Shown here: one piece after another, positions 41,079 to 49,609 of the stretch | Layout: each line of letters starts with the position of its first letter | Numbering within the stretch: the stretch's first letter is position 1 | Assembly (NCBI GenBank): GCA_024235835.1 | Contig: JACKLQ010000002.1 | Location: forward strand, 987,501 to 1,051,500 | Direction: 5' to 3' | Origin: Thiobacillus sp. | GTDB taxonomy: Bacteria > Pseudomonadota > Gammaproteobacteria > Burkholderiales > Thiobacillaceae | Length of the DNA stretch: 64,000 nt | Notes under the pieces: model-generated | Database searches by the model: none | Told to the model about the DNA's origin: nothing | The model's input: only the letters and a program-made list of their open reading frames with translations | Made by a program: the position numbers and the translations under genes

Positions 41079-42533
41079 ATGGACACCATGATCTTTTCCA
41101 CGCCTGACCTGGCCCCCGCCCTGCCGGAGATCTTCGTCCTGGCCATGGCCTGCGCCATCCTGCTCATCGACGTAATTACCAAGGACAGCAAGCTCTCCTA
41201 CGTCCTGACCCTCATCACCCTGGTGGGCGCCGCGGTCATCACCGCCTTCACCGCCTCGGGCGAGACGCAATTCACCTTCAGCGGCCAGTTCGTGGACGAT
41301 GCCATGGGGGATGTGCTCAAGCTCATGGGCTATTTCGCCACCCTGGCGGTGGTGGTCTATTCCCGCGCCTACCTGGCGGATCGGGGGATGCTGCGGGGCG
41401 AGTTCTTCGTGCTGGCCCTGTTCGCCCTGCTGGGCATGATGGTGATGATTTCCGCCAACCACTTCCTGGTGCTGTACGTGGGCCTGGAACTGCTGTCCCT
41501 GTCCCTCTACGCCATGGTGGCCTTCCAGCGGGATTCCGCCGTCGCCACGGAAGCGGCCATGAAGTACTTCGTGCTGGGCGCCCTGGCCTCGGGCCTGCTG
41601 CTCTACGGCATGTCCCTCATCTACGGCCTCACCGGCACCCTGGCACTGCCGGGGATGGCGGAAGTGCTCCAAGAGGGCGTGCAAGACAACATGATCCTGG
41701 CCTTCGGACTGGTGTTCCTGGTGGCGGGCCTGGGCTTCAAGCTGGGCGTGGCCCCCTTCCACATGTGGGTGCCGGACATATACCAGGGAGCGCCTTCCGC
41801 AGTGACCCTGTTCATCGCCTCAGCCCCCAAGCTGGCCGCCTTCGCCTTCACCATCCGCCTGCTGGTGGACGGCCTGCAGCCCGCCATCGGCGACTGGCAG
41901 GGCATGCTGGCGGTGATGGCCGTGCTGTCCCTGGCCATCGGCAACCTTGCCGCCATCATGCAGACCAACATCAAGCGCATGCTGGCCTATTCCACCATCT
42001 CACACATGGGTTTCCTGCTCCTGGGGGTGCTGGCGGGCACCTTCGCCGGCTATACCGCCGGCCTGTTCTACGCCATCACCTACGTGCTCATGAGCCTGGG
42101 TGCCTTCGGCATGGTGGTATACCTGTCCCAGAAGGACTACGAGGCCGTGAGCCTGGAAGATTTCAAGGGACTCAACCAGCGCCATCCCTGGCTGGCCGCC
42201 ATCATGGCCATGCTCATGTTCTCCATGGCCGGCCTGCCTCCCTTCGTGGGCTTCTACGCCAAGCTGTCCGTGCTTCAGGCCCTGGTGGGGGCCGGCTGGA
42301 CCTGGCTGGCCGTGGTGGCGGTGGTGTTCTCCCTCATCGGCGCTTTCTACTACCTGCGGGTGATCAAGGTCCTGTACTTCGACAACCCCCGGGCCGACGC
42401 CCCCGTTGTCACCCCCGTGGGCGACATCCAGGCCCTGCTGTCCGTCAACGGGCTGGCCGTGCTGGCCCTGGGCATCGCGCCCCAGTTCCTCATCGCGCTG
42501 TGCACCCACGCGATGCAGATGTCCCTGCAGTAA
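41079..42533 (+). CDS. nuoN: NADH-quinone oxidoreductase subunit N
   Basis: Third antiporter-like subunit (484 aa), closing the nuo operon. LLSLSLYAMVAFQRDS, PFHMWVPDIYQGAPSAVT and YSTISHMGFLLLG are typical. An ATG at 41088 is an alternative start. The convergent tRNA-Leu(UAA) lies about 110 nt downstream. Confidence 0.97.
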   Translation: MDTMIFSTPDLAPALPEIFVLAMACAILLIDVITKDSKLSYVLTLITLVGAAVITAFTASGETQFTFSGQFVDDAMGDVLKLMGYFATLAVVVYSRAYLADRGMLRGEFFVLALFALLGMMVMISANHFLVLYVGLELLSLSLYAMVAFQRDSAVATEAAMKYFVLGALASGLLLYGMSLIYGLTGTLALPGMAEVLQEGVQDNMILAFGLVFLVAGLGFKLGVAPFHMWVPDIYQGAPSAVTLFIASAPKLAAFAFTIRLLVDGLQPAIGDWQGMLAVMAVLSLAIGNLAAIMQTNIKRMLAYSTISHMGFLLLGVLAGTFAGYTAGLFYAITYVLMSLGAFGMVVYLSQKDYEAVSLEDFKGLNQRHPWLAAIMAMLMFSMAGLPPFVGFYAKLSVLQALVGAGWTWLAVVAVVFSLIGAFYYLRVIKVLYFDNPRADAPVVTPVGDIQALLSVNGLAVLALGIAPQFLIALCTHAMQMSLQ

Positions 42534-42613
42534 GGCATTTCGACCCGCAGCCGGTTTGGGAGGCACAACCCCAGGGAATAACGACCCTGCGGACTCGGCT
42601 AGGCCTTGTGCGT

Positions 42614-42632
42614 CTGCCTGAATGACAGGCAG
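42614..42632. terminator. Inverted repeat between nuoN and tRNA-Leu(UAA)
   Basis: A perfect 7-bp stem CTGCCTG/CAGGCAG with a 5-nt loop in the convergent spacer. There is no U tract on either strand, so it is a weak or processing hairpin rather than a sure terminator. Confidence 0.4.
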
Positions 42633-42642
42633 CCCTCTGTGC

Positions 42643-42729
42643 TGGTGCCCGGAGCGGGAATCGAACCCGCACAGCCTTGCGGCCGAGGGATTTTAAGTCC
42701 CTTGTGTCTACCAATTTCACCATCCGGGC
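42643..42729 (-). tRNA. tRNA-Leu (anticodon UAA)
   Basis: An 87-nt class II tRNA with a GCCCGGA acceptor stem, anticodon loop CTTAAAA, a long variable arm and encoded CCA. It reads UUA and UUG. It lies 10 nt after dsbA on the same strand and may be processed from that transcript. Confidence 0.97.
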
Positions 42730-42739
42730 TGGATGATCT

Positions 42740-43381
42740 TCAGCGCTTGCCGCCCTTGGCCTGGAGTTCCATGTCCACCAGTTCGTCCAGGGCCTCGAAC
42801 AGCTTGGCGTGGCTGCCGGTCATGTAGGCGGAGGTGGTGTACTTGCCGTTGACGGCGAAGGCGGGGACGCCGGTGAGCTTGTAGGCCTGGGTCATCTGCT
42901 TGGCGCGCATGACCTTGCTGTTGACACCGAAGGAGTTGTAGGCGGCGACCAGCTGCTTGCGATCCACGCCCTTGGCGGCGACCCAGTCGAAAAAGGTTTC
43001 CGGGTTGTTCAGGTCCACGCCCTGGCTGTGGATGGCCTTGAAGACATCGTTGTGTAGCTTGTTGACCAGGTCCAGGGCTTCCAGGGCGTAGTAGGCCCGG
43101 GTCAGGGGCACCCAGCCGTCGCTGAGGATGCCCGGTACGCGCTTGAACACGACGTTCCTGGGCAGCTTTTTCTTCCAGGCCTCCACCTCGGGTTCCATGT
43201 TGTAGCAGTGGGGGCAGCGGTACCAGAAGAACTCCAGTACTTCCACCTGGCCGGGCTTCACATCGGTGCGCTGGGGGGGCGACAGCACGGCATAGTCGAT
43301 GCCCGCGTCCACGGCCAGGGCTGCGGGGGTTGCAAAGGCCAGGGGCAGGGCCAGCATCAGGGTGGCAAGAATCTTGTTCAT
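42740..43381 (-). CDS. dsbA: Thiol:disulfide interchange protein DsbA
   Basis: Periplasmic oxidase (213 aa) that introduces disulfides into secreted proteins. The signal peptide (about residues 1-23) ends AALA. The thioredoxin-fold active site is WYRCPHCYN (Cys56, Cys59), and the cis-proline loop is TGVPAFAVNG. It follows the SPOR protein by 8 nt; argS-SPOR-dsbA is a recurrent betaproteobacterial cluster. Confidence 0.95.
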   Translation of the reverse strand: MNKILATLMLALPLAFATPAALAVDAGIDYAVLSPPQRTDVKPGQVEVLEFFWYRCPHCYNMEPEVEAWKKKLPRNVVFKRVPGILSDGWVPLTRAYYALEALDLVNKLHNDVFKAIHSQGVDLNNPETFFDWVAAKGVDRKQLVAAYNSFGVNSKVMRAKQMTQAYKLTGVPAFAVNGKYTTSAYMTGSHAKLFEALDELVDMELQAKGGKR

Positions 43382-43389
43382 GAAAACTC

Positions 43390-44055
43390 CTATTTGGGAT
43401 TCACGGGGTCTTTGAGCAGCCGGGCGTGGAAATCGTTCTCCGTGAGGACGTCCAGGTCACCGAAGGCGTCGTCCTCGCGCTTGTAGGGTCCAACGCGGAT
43501 ACGGTAGAGGGGTTGACCGTTGCTCTCGATTTTCTGGGTGCTGGCCCGCAGGTTCAGCATGACCAGCTTGGCCCGGATCTGGTCTGCCTTCTTGGCGTCG
43601 CTCAGGGCGGCGATCTGTAGCCACCATGTGTCCTTGGAGGCAGGTGGGTCCATGGGCCGGGCGGGCTTGTCGCCGGGCAGGATGCCGTAGAAGGTGTAGT
43701 TGACCTTGGACCGGGGGGGCGGTGCGGTCTCTTTCTTGGAGGCAGGCTGGGGCTTGACCTCCGCCTTGGCGGCCGGCGGCTTTTCCGCCGCCGGTTCGGG
43801 AGACGGAGGCAGGGGGGGGGCGTGAGGTTCGTCTCCGGTTGCCTCGGAGGGGCGGGCGGCCTTGGTGGGCAGGGGCGCCAGGGGGAGCTCGTCCTTCATG
43901 GGGCTGGGGTTCATGTTCAGGTACCAGACCACTCCCGCAGCCACGGCCAGGCCCAGGGTCAGGCCGATCAGCAGGCCGGCGAACAGGCCGCCACCCTTGC
44001 GGGTCTGCTTCTGGCTTTCCTCTCGCCGGGTACCCCTGCCCTCCCGTCTCGCCAT
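43390..44055 (-). CDS. SPOR-domain cell-envelope protein
   Basis: A 221-aa protein with a short basic N-terminus, one transmembrane helix (about residues 23-45), a long Pro/Ala/Lys-rich linker and a C-terminal SPOR domain (about 145-221: WWLQIAALSDAKKADQIRAK and YRIRVGPYKREDDA). SPOR domains bind denuded septal peptidoglycan, and FtsN has the same layout. The ATG at 44055 lies 4 nt after the argS stop. I do not assign it as ftsN itself. Confidence 0.85.
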   Translation of the reverse strand: MARREGRGTRREESQKQTRKGGGLFAGLLIGLTLGLAVAAGVVWYLNMNPSPMKDELPLAPLPTKAARPSEATGDEPHAPPLPPSPEPAAEKPPAAKAEVKPQPASKKETAPPPRSKVNYTFYGILPGDKPARPMDPPASKDTWWLQIAALSDAKKADQIRAKLVMLNLRASTQKIESNGQPLYRIRVGPYKREDDAFGDLDVLTENDFHARLLKDPVNPK

Positions 44056-44059
44056 GGGC

Positions 44060-45796
44060 TTACATTTTCTCCGGCGCGGACACGCCCAGGATGGCAAGGC
44101 CGTTGCGCAGCACCAGGCGGGTGGCGGCGACGAGCACCAGGCGGGCCTGCTTCAGCTCCTCGTCCTCCACCAGGAACTGGCAGGCCACGTACAGGCCATG
44201 GAGATCTGCGGCCAGGTCCTTGAGGTAGTAGGCGATGATGTGGGGAGAGAATTCCCGGGCGGCGTTGGCCATGATCTCGGGGAATTCCGCCAGGCGCCGC
44301 AGCAGGGCGATTTCCTGGGGGTGTTCCAGGCGGGCGACGTTGGCGTCCGCCAGGTCGGCCTCCAGGCCGCCCCAGCTGCTCAGCACGCTGCAGACCCGGG
44401 CGTGGGCATACTGGATGTAGTAGACCGGGTTGTCGTTGCTCTGGCTCTTGGCCAGGTCCAGGTCGAAATCCAGGTGTTGGTCGGACTTGCGCAGCACGTA
44501 GAAGAAACGGGCAGCGTCATTGCCCACCTCGGCACGCAGGTCCCGCAGGGTCACGTATTCCCCGGACCGGGTGGACATGGAGGCCTTCTGCCCGTTGCGG
44601 TAGAGCACGGCGAACTGCACCAGGGCAACCTGGAGACGCTCCGCGTCCAGGCCGGCGGCGGTAAGGGCACCCTTTACCCGGGGGATGTAGCCGTGGTGAT
44701 CCGCGCCCCACACGTCGATAACTCGGGAGAAGCCCCGCTCGAACTTGTTCAGGTGGTAGGCGATGTCGGCGGCGAAGTAGGTGTAGATGCCGTTGTCCCG
44801 ACGCACCACCCGGTCCTTTTCGTCACCGAAGTGGGTGGAACGGAACCAGAGGGCGCCATCCTGCTCATAGAGGTGTCCATGCTTGCGCAGGGCCTCCACG
44901 GCACGGTCTATGAGACCGGATTCGTGCAGGGTCCTTTCCGAGAACCAGGTATCGAAGGTGACGCCGAATTCGGTCAGGTCGTTGCGTCCGTCCCCCAGTT
45001 GCTCTTCCAGGGCGAAGCCGTGGATATATCCGTAGTCCGCGCCCAGCAGGTGCTTGGCGTTGGCGATGAGGGCGTCCAGGTGTCCCTCGGGGTCGTCGGC
45101 CGCTTCGGGTACCTTGGATATCACTTCGGTGGCGGGGCGTTTGTAGCGGTCAGCATGGAGGGCGAAGATGCTGTCCGCCATGGTGCGCACGTAACCGCCC
45201 TGGTAGGCGTTGCCCGGGAAGGGCACGAATTCGCTGCACAGCTCCAGGTAGCGCAGCCAGGTGGAGAGGGCAAGGATGTCCATCTGCCGGCCGGCGTCGT
45301 TGACGTAGTACTCCCGGTGCACGTCATAGCCGGCGAAGGCCAGTACGTTGGAGAGACTGGCGCCGAAGGCCGCGCCCCGCCCATGACCCACGTGCAGGGG
45401 ACCAGTGGGGTTGGCGGAAACGAATTCCACCTGGATCTTCTCTCCCTTGCCCAGTTCTCCGCGACCATAGGTGCGGCCTGTTCGCAGGATATGGGGCGCA
45501 AGGCCCTGCCAGGCAGCGGGTTTCATGAAGACGTTAATGAAGCCGGGACCGGCAATCTCGGTCTTCTCCACCAGACCGGAGGGTGGCAAGGCCGCCAGCA
45601 GGGCCTGGGCCAGTTCCCTGGGGTTGCGCTTCAGGGGCTTGGCCAGCTGCATGGCCACGTTGCAGGCGAAATCACCATGGCTGGCCTGTTTGGGGCGGTC
45701 CAGTTCCACCTCCACCGACATGTCCGGGGCCACTTGCTTTACGGCGGCTTGAAACAGGGAAATGAGCAGGGACTTGGGGGCGAAGTAGGCTGTCAT
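44060..45796 (-). CDS. argS: Arginyl-tRNA synthetase
   Basis: Class Ia synthetase (578 aa) that charges tRNA-Arg. The N-terminal Add1 domain is followed by the HIGH-type motif HVGHGRG. As in many ArgRS enzymes a canonical KMSKS is absent; the region reads KASMSTRSG. The C-terminal DALR-type anticodon domain is present. It is divergent from the RAYT gene, with about 120 nt between their starts, and heads the argS-SPOR-dsbA unit. Confidence 0.97.
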   Translation of the reverse strand: MTAYFAPKSLLISLFQAAVKQVAPDMSVEVELDRPKQASHGDFACNVAMQLAKPLKRNPRELAQALLAALPPSGLVEKTEIAGPGFINVFMKPAAWQGLAPHILRTGRTYGRGELGKGEKIQVEFVSANPTGPLHVGHGRGAAFGASLSNVLAFAGYDVHREYYVNDAGRQMDILALSTWLRYLELCSEFVPFPGNAYQGGYVRTMADSIFALHADRYKRPATEVISKVPEAADDPEGHLDALIANAKHLLGADYGYIHGFALEEQLGDGRNDLTEFGVTFDTWFSERTLHESGLIDRAVEALRKHGHLYEQDGALWFRSTHFGDEKDRVVRRDNGIYTYFAADIAYHLNKFERGFSRVIDVWGADHHGYIPRVKGALTAAGLDAERLQVALVQFAVLYRNGQKASMSTRSGEYVTLRDLRAEVGNDAARFFYVLRKSDQHLDFDLDLAKSQSNDNPVYYIQYAHARVCSVLSSWGGLEADLADANVARLEHPQEIALLRRLAEFPEIMANAAREFSPHIIAYYLKDLAADLHGLYVACQFLVEDEELKQARLVLVAATRLVLRNGLAILGVSAPEKM

Positions 45797-45917
45797 GGCA
45801 TGCTGGCTGAAATATCTGTGGAATTATACCGGCCCCCTCCCGCAAGCTGTTCCCGGGGAAGTAGGGCTTTTGATATACGTATATATAACTATTATCCATA
45901 GCGGGCTGCATATATGG

Positions 45918-46481
45918 ATGCCACAATCACGCCACGTGTCATCACCCGATCACGCCATGGAAGGTCCAACCGACGAGTACATGTTTGTTTCCCTGTATAC
46001 CCGGCACAGGGAGCCCTTGCTGAAAGGCGAGGATGCCAAGCGCCTGCTCTTGGAAAAACTCGGGGAGACCAAGAAGCAGTTCCATCTGGTCATCGCGGCC
46101 TATGTGGTGCTGGACGACCATGTGCACCTGCTGTTCACCTCGCCCCCCGGCAACGAGTGCAGCGCCATCGTCAATTCCCTGCGGGCCTCTTTCCAGCGCG
46201 AATTGCGCAAGGGCGGAAGCTCCGTCGAGGATACCCAGACCCAGGTCTGGGAACACGGCTTGAAGGTACGTACCCTCATGAGCAAGGAGGAGTTGCGAGA
46301 CCATCTGGATTTCATCCACTACGACCCCGTGCGGCATGGCCACGTGGAGCGGGCAGGGGATTATCGATGGTCCAGCCTGGCCAAGCGCATGGCGGAGGGG
46401 CATTACCCCCATGACTGGGCCGAGCTGGCACCGCCGGCTGGCGTGGCCAGGGTGTTGAAGTTCGCCCCCCTGGCCCAATAA
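45918..46481 (+). mobile_element. RAYT-type Y1 transposase (REP-associated)
   Basis: A 187-aa IS200/IS605-related single-strand transposase. The metal-binding HUH motif is DHVHLLF near residue 61, and the catalytic Tyr is in DFIHYDPVRHG. RAYT proteins are domesticated relatives that act on REP hairpins. I start at ATG 45918; the frame stays open back to 45795 through an AT-rich promoter-like stretch (ATATACGTATAT). No flanking insertion-sequence ends are visible, so it is an orphan gene. Which window repeats it serves, if any, is unknown. Confidence 0.82.
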
Positions 46482-46507
46482 AAAACCCCGCCGCGGCGGG
46501 GTTTTTG
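46481..46507. terminator. Bidirectional terminator between RAYT and groEL
   Basis: A nearly perfect palindrome AAAAACCCCGCC/GGCGGGGTTTTT gives U-rich tails on both strands and serves both convergent genes. Confidence 0.88.
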
Positions 46508-46545
46508 TCGGCTGGGTCGGGCGGGGAGCCCAACCTGCATCAGGG

Positions 46546-48189
46546 TTAAAAGCCCATGTCGCCCATGCCGCCCATGCCGGGGTTCATGTCGGGGGCGCCG
46601 ACCTTCTTGTCCTCGGGCATTTCAGAGACCATGCAGTCGGTGGTCAGCATCAGACCGGCCACGGAGGAGGCGTTCTGGAGCGCGGTGCGGGTCACCTTGG
46701 TGGGATCCAGCACGCCCATTTCCATCATGTCGCCGTATTCGCCGGTGGCGGCGTTGTAGCCGTAGTTGCCTTTGCCGCCCAGCACCTTGTTCACCACCAC
46801 GGAATCTTCCTCGCCGCAGTTGCGCACTATTTCGCGCAAGGGCTGCTCGATGGCGCGCAGCACGATCTTGATGCCGGCGTCCTGATCGTGGTTGTCACCT
46901 TTCAGCTTCACGATCTTGGAACGGGCGCGCAGGAGGGCCACCCCGCCGCCGGGGACGATGCCTTCTTCAACGGCAGCGCGGGTGGCGTGCAGGGCGTCTT
47001 CCACGCGAGCCTTCTTCTCCTTCATCTCGACTTCGGTGGCTGCACCCACCTTGATCACCGCAACACCGCCGGCCAGCTTGGCCTTGCGCTCCTGCAGCTT
47101 CTCCTTGTCGTAGTCGGAGGTGACTGTTTCGATCTGTTTGTTGATCTGGGTGATGCGGTCCTTGATGGCGTCAGCGGATCCGGCGCCGTCGATGATGGTG
47201 GAGTTCTCCTTGCCTACCTCGACGCGCTTGGCACGACCCAGGTCATTCAGGGTGGCCTTCTCCAGGGACAGGCCCACTTCCTCGGCGATCACGGTGCCGC
47301 CGGTGAGAATAGCCATGTCTTCCAGCATGGCCTTGCGACGGTCTCCGAAACCGGGGGCCTTGACGGCCACGGTCTTCAGGATGCCACGGATGTTGTTTAC
47401 CACCAGGGTGGCCAGCGCCTCTCCCTCGATGTCCTCGGCGATGATCAAGAGGGGCTTGCCGGCCTTGGCCACCTGCTCCAGCACGGGCAGCAGGTCGCGG
47501 ATGTTGGAGATCTTCTTGTCGTGCAGCAGGATGTAAGGTTCTTCCATCACCGCCATCTGTTTCTCGGCGTTGTTGATGAAGTAGGGGGACAGGTAGCCGC
47601 GGTCAAACTGCATGCCCTCCACCACGTCCAGCTCATTCTCCAGACCGGAGCCGTCCTCGACGGTGATGACGCCTTCCTTGCCCACCTTGTCCATGGCGTC
47701 GGCGATGATCTGGCCGATGCTGGAATCGGAGTTGGCGGAAATGGAACCCACCTGGGCGATTTCCTTTGAGGTGGTGCAGGGTTTGGAGATGTTCTTCAGC
47801 TCTTCCGTCAGGGTAATGACGGCCTTGTCGATGCCGCGCTTCAGATCCATGGGGTTCATGCCTGCGGCCACGAACTTCATGCCTTCGGCCAGGATGGACT
47901 GGGCCAGCACGGTTGCGGTGGTGGTGCCGTCACCGGCCACGTCGGAGGTCTTGGAGGCGACTTCCTTCACCATCTGGGCACCCATGTTCTCGAACTTGTC
48001 CTTCAGTTCGATCTCCTTGGCGACGGAAACACCGTCCTTGGTCACGGTGGGGGCGCCGAAGCTGCGGTCCAGCACCACGTTGCGGCCCTTGGGGCCCAGG
48101 GTCACTTTTACGGCGTTGGCCAGGATGTTGACGCCAGCCACCATGCGGTGACGGGCGGCGTCGCCGAAACGTACGTCTTTAGCTGCCAT
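46546..48189 (-). CDS. groL: Chaperonin GroEL, 60 kDa
   Basis: ATP-dependent folding chamber subunit (547 aa), a 14-mer working with GroES. It has the ATP-site GDGTTTATVLAQ and the C-terminal Gly-Met tail GMGGMGDMGF. Length fits the family. It lies downstream of groES with a 125-nt spacer that contains palindromic repeats. CIRCE and a sigma32-type promoter upstream of groES should control both genes. Confidence 0.98.
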   Translation of the reverse strand: MAAKDVRFGDAARHRMVAGVNILANAVKVTLGPKGRNVVLDRSFGAPTVTKDGVSVAKEIELKDKFENMGAQMVKEVASKTSDVAGDGTTTATVLAQSILAEGMKFVAAGMNPMDLKRGIDKAVITLTEELKNISKPCTTSKEIAQVGSISANSDSSIGQIIADAMDKVGKEGVITVEDGSGLENELDVVEGMQFDRGYLSPYFINNAEKQMAVMEEPYILLHDKKISNIRDLLPVLEQVAKAGKPLLIIAEDIEGEALATLVVNNIRGILKTVAVKAPGFGDRRKAMLEDMAILTGGTVIAEEVGLSLEKATLNDLGRAKRVEVGKENSTIIDGAGSADAIKDRITQINKQIETVTSDYDKEKLQERKAKLAGGVAVIKVGAATEVEMKEKKARVEDALHATRAAVEEGIVPGGGVALLRARSKIVKLKGDNHDQDAGIKIVLRAIEQPLREIVRNCGEEDSVVVNKVLGGKGNYGYNAATGEYGDMMEMGVLDPTKVTRTALQNASSVAGLMLTTDCMVSEMPEDKKVGAPDMNPGMGGMGDMGF

Positions 48190-48219
48190 ATTCGTTTACT
48201 CCTTGATTCTTGAACGACA

Positions 48220-48276
48220 TTCCCGCCAAGGCGGAAATCTGGTGTTTTCGGGCTGGATCCCCGCCTGCGCGGGGAT
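48220..48276 (-). repeat. Pair of palindromic repeats between groES and groEL
   Basis: Two hairpins: TTCCCGCC/GGCGGAAA at 48220-48237 and ATCCCCGC/GCGGGGAT at 48257-48276. The second resembles the CCCCGC-GCGGGG intergenic repeats widespread in Proteobacteria. They sit within the groESL transcript and could modulate the GroES:GroEL ratio or mRNA decay. Confidence 0.7.
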
Positions 48277-48314
48277 GTCGCGCGCGTGCTCGCGCTGAAG
48301 CGCAAACAAACACG

Positions 48315-48605
48315 TTACTTCTCGACGACGCCCATGATGTCTTCTTCACGCATGACCAGGAGCTCCTGGCCCTCGACCTTCACGCTTTGGCCGGCGTACT
48401 TGCCGAACAGCACTCGGTCGCCCACTTTGACATCCATGGCGATCAGCTTGCCGCTGTCGTCGCGCTTGCCGGGGCCCACGGCAACAATCTCGCCCTGATC
48501 GGGCTTTTCGGCAGCGGTGTCGGGAATGACGATGCCGGAAGCAGTCTTGCGCTCTTCTTCCATGCGCTTGACGATAACGCGGTCATGCAACGGACGGATT
48601 TTCAT
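48315..48605 (-). CDS. groS: Co-chaperonin GroES, 10 kDa
   Basis: Heptameric lid of GroEL (96 aa). It begins MKIRPLHDRVIVKRMEEE and carries the mobile loop ERKTASGIVIPDTA and the turn GKYAGQSVKVEGQELLVMRE. Length fits the family. It is the first gene after the CIRCE/sigma32 region. Confidence 0.97.
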   Translation of the reverse strand: MKIRPLHDRVIVKRMEEERKTASGIVIPDTAAEKPDQGEIVAVGPGKRDDSGKLIAMDVKVGDRVLFGKYAGQSVKVEGQELLVMREEDIMGVVEK

Positions 48606-48662
48606 TGTTTTCCTCCATAAGAAATCCGTGTGGAAACAGGGGGTGTCGATTGGGATGGGGTG

Positions 48663-48689
48663 TTAGCACTCATCCCAGGCGAGTGCTAA
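48663..48689 (-). promoter_or_regulatory. CIRCE operator of groESL
   Basis: A perfect 9-bp inverted repeat TTAGCACTC-N9-GAGTGCTAA, the consensus HrcA-binding element. It overlaps the -10 part of the heat-shock promoter and lies about 60 nt before groES. Confidence 0.95.
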
Positions 48690-48718
48690 TGGTAGGGACG
48701 GCCCATGACGTTTTCAAG
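48687..48718 (-). promoter_or_regulatory. Sigma32-type heat-shock promoter of groESL
   Basis: On the reverse strand CTTGAAA (48718-48712) matches the sigma32 -35 consensus exactly. About 15 nt later CCTACCATTA resembles the CCCCATnTA -10. Overlap with CIRCE suggests dual control by sigma32 and HrcA. Confidence 0.72.
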
Positions 48719-48726
48719 TGCGGAAA

Positions 48727-48754
48727 AGAAAAAAGCCCGCAGGAGCGGGCTTTT
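48727..48754 (-). terminator. Terminator of the tRNA-Gly/tRNA-Cys unit
   Basis: On the reverse strand AAAAGCCCGC/GCGGGCTTTT with a 4-nt loop is followed by TTCTTTT, 10 nt after the tRNA-Cys 3' end. It separates the uvrC-pgsA-tRNA transcript from groESL. Confidence 0.82.
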
Positions 48755-48763
48755 GGAATGTCT

Positions 48764-48837
48764 TGGAGGCGCGTACCGGAGTCGAACCGATCTAAACGGA
48801 TTTGCAATCCGCTGCATAACCGCTTTGCTAACGCGCC
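48764..48837 (-). tRNA. tRNA-Cys (anticodon GCA)
   Basis: A 74-nt tRNA with acceptor stem GGCGCGT, anticodon loop TTGCAAA, T-loop TTCGACTCC and encoded CCA. It is 58 nt after tRNA-Gly on the same strand. Confidence 0.97.
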
Positions 48838-48895
48838 GTGTGGAATCGGTGCCCTGAAAGCATTTGGGGAAAGCTTTTGGCTTTCCCCAAGTATC

Positions 48896-48971
48896 TGGAG
48901 CGGGAAACGAGGCTCGAACTCGCGACCTCAACCTTGGCAAGGTTGCGCTCTACCAACTGAGCTATTCCCGC
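48896..48971 (-). tRNA. tRNA-Gly (anticodon GCC)
   Basis: A 76-nt tRNA with acceptor stem GCGGGAA, anticodon loop TTGCCAA, T-loop TTCGAGC and encoded CCA. It lies 41 nt after pgsA, an order found in many Beta- and Gammaproteobacteria. A 12-bp hairpin (around 48867-48890) follows it. Confidence 0.97.
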
Positions 48972-49012
48972 GTCGAAGTGGGGGCGGATTATGACCAGCC
49001 CCTCGGGGCATG

Positions 49013-49591
49013 TCAACTGCTGGCGGGTTGGTTCTTCATGGAACGCCAGGCCATGAGCAGGTAGTGGGCCATGGACCACAGGGTGAGGAAGGCGGCGATG
49101 TCCAGCAGCCAGCGTCCCAGCCATTGGGTGTTCAAGCCCAACAGCAGGTCGTGATAAAGCAGCAGGGAGATGGCGATCATCTGGACCGTGGTCTTGAGTT
49201 TGCCTATGTAGGACACGGCCACGCTCTTGGACTGGCCTTCCTTGGCCATCCATTCCCGCAGGGCACTGATGGCGATCTCCCGGCCGATGATGATGAGGGA
49301 TGCGGCGATGCCTGCCCGGTCCAGGTCCACCAGCACGATGAGGGCGGCGGCCACCATGAGCTTGTCCGCCACCGGGTCCAGGAAGGCGCCGAAGGCGGAC
49401 ATCTGGTTGAGGCGCCGGGCCAGCCAGCCGTCGAGCCAGTCGGTGACGGAGGCCAGCAGGAACAGCGCCGTGGCGGTGAGATTGATGGCGTGCTTCGGCA
49501 CCCAGCCATCGGGCAGGTAGAACACTGCCACGAACAGCGGAATAAGTCCGATGCGCAGCCAGGTGAGGGAATTGGGCAGGTTGAAGGGCAT
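49013..49591 (-). CDS. pgsA: CDP-diacylglycerol-glycerol-3-phosphate 3-phosphatidyltransferase
   Basis: Makes phosphatidylglycerophosphate, the committed step to phosphatidylglycerol and cardiolipin. The 192-aa inner-membrane enzyme has the CDP-alcohol phosphotransferase motif DWLDGWLAR...GAFLDPVADK with all acidic residues. Four to five hydrophobic helices are visible. It follows uvrC by 18 nt, as is common. Confidence 0.96.
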   Translation of the reverse strand: MPFNLPNSLTWLRIGLIPLFVAVFYLPDGWVPKHAINLTATALFLLASVTDWLDGWLARRLNQMSAFGAFLDPVADKLMVAAALIVLVDLDRAGIAASLIIIGREIAISALREWMAKEGQSKSVAVSYIGKLKTTVQMIAISLLLYHDLLLGLNTQWLGRWLLDIAAFLTLWSMAHYLLMAWRSMKNQPASS

Positions 49592-49609
49592 GCCGCGATG
49601 TTAAAGCGG

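Noticed and set aside
45795..45917. A 41-codon N-terminal extension of the RAYT gene
   Set aside because: It overlaps the argS start region and an AT-rich promoter-like stretch; homologous sequence begins after 45918.
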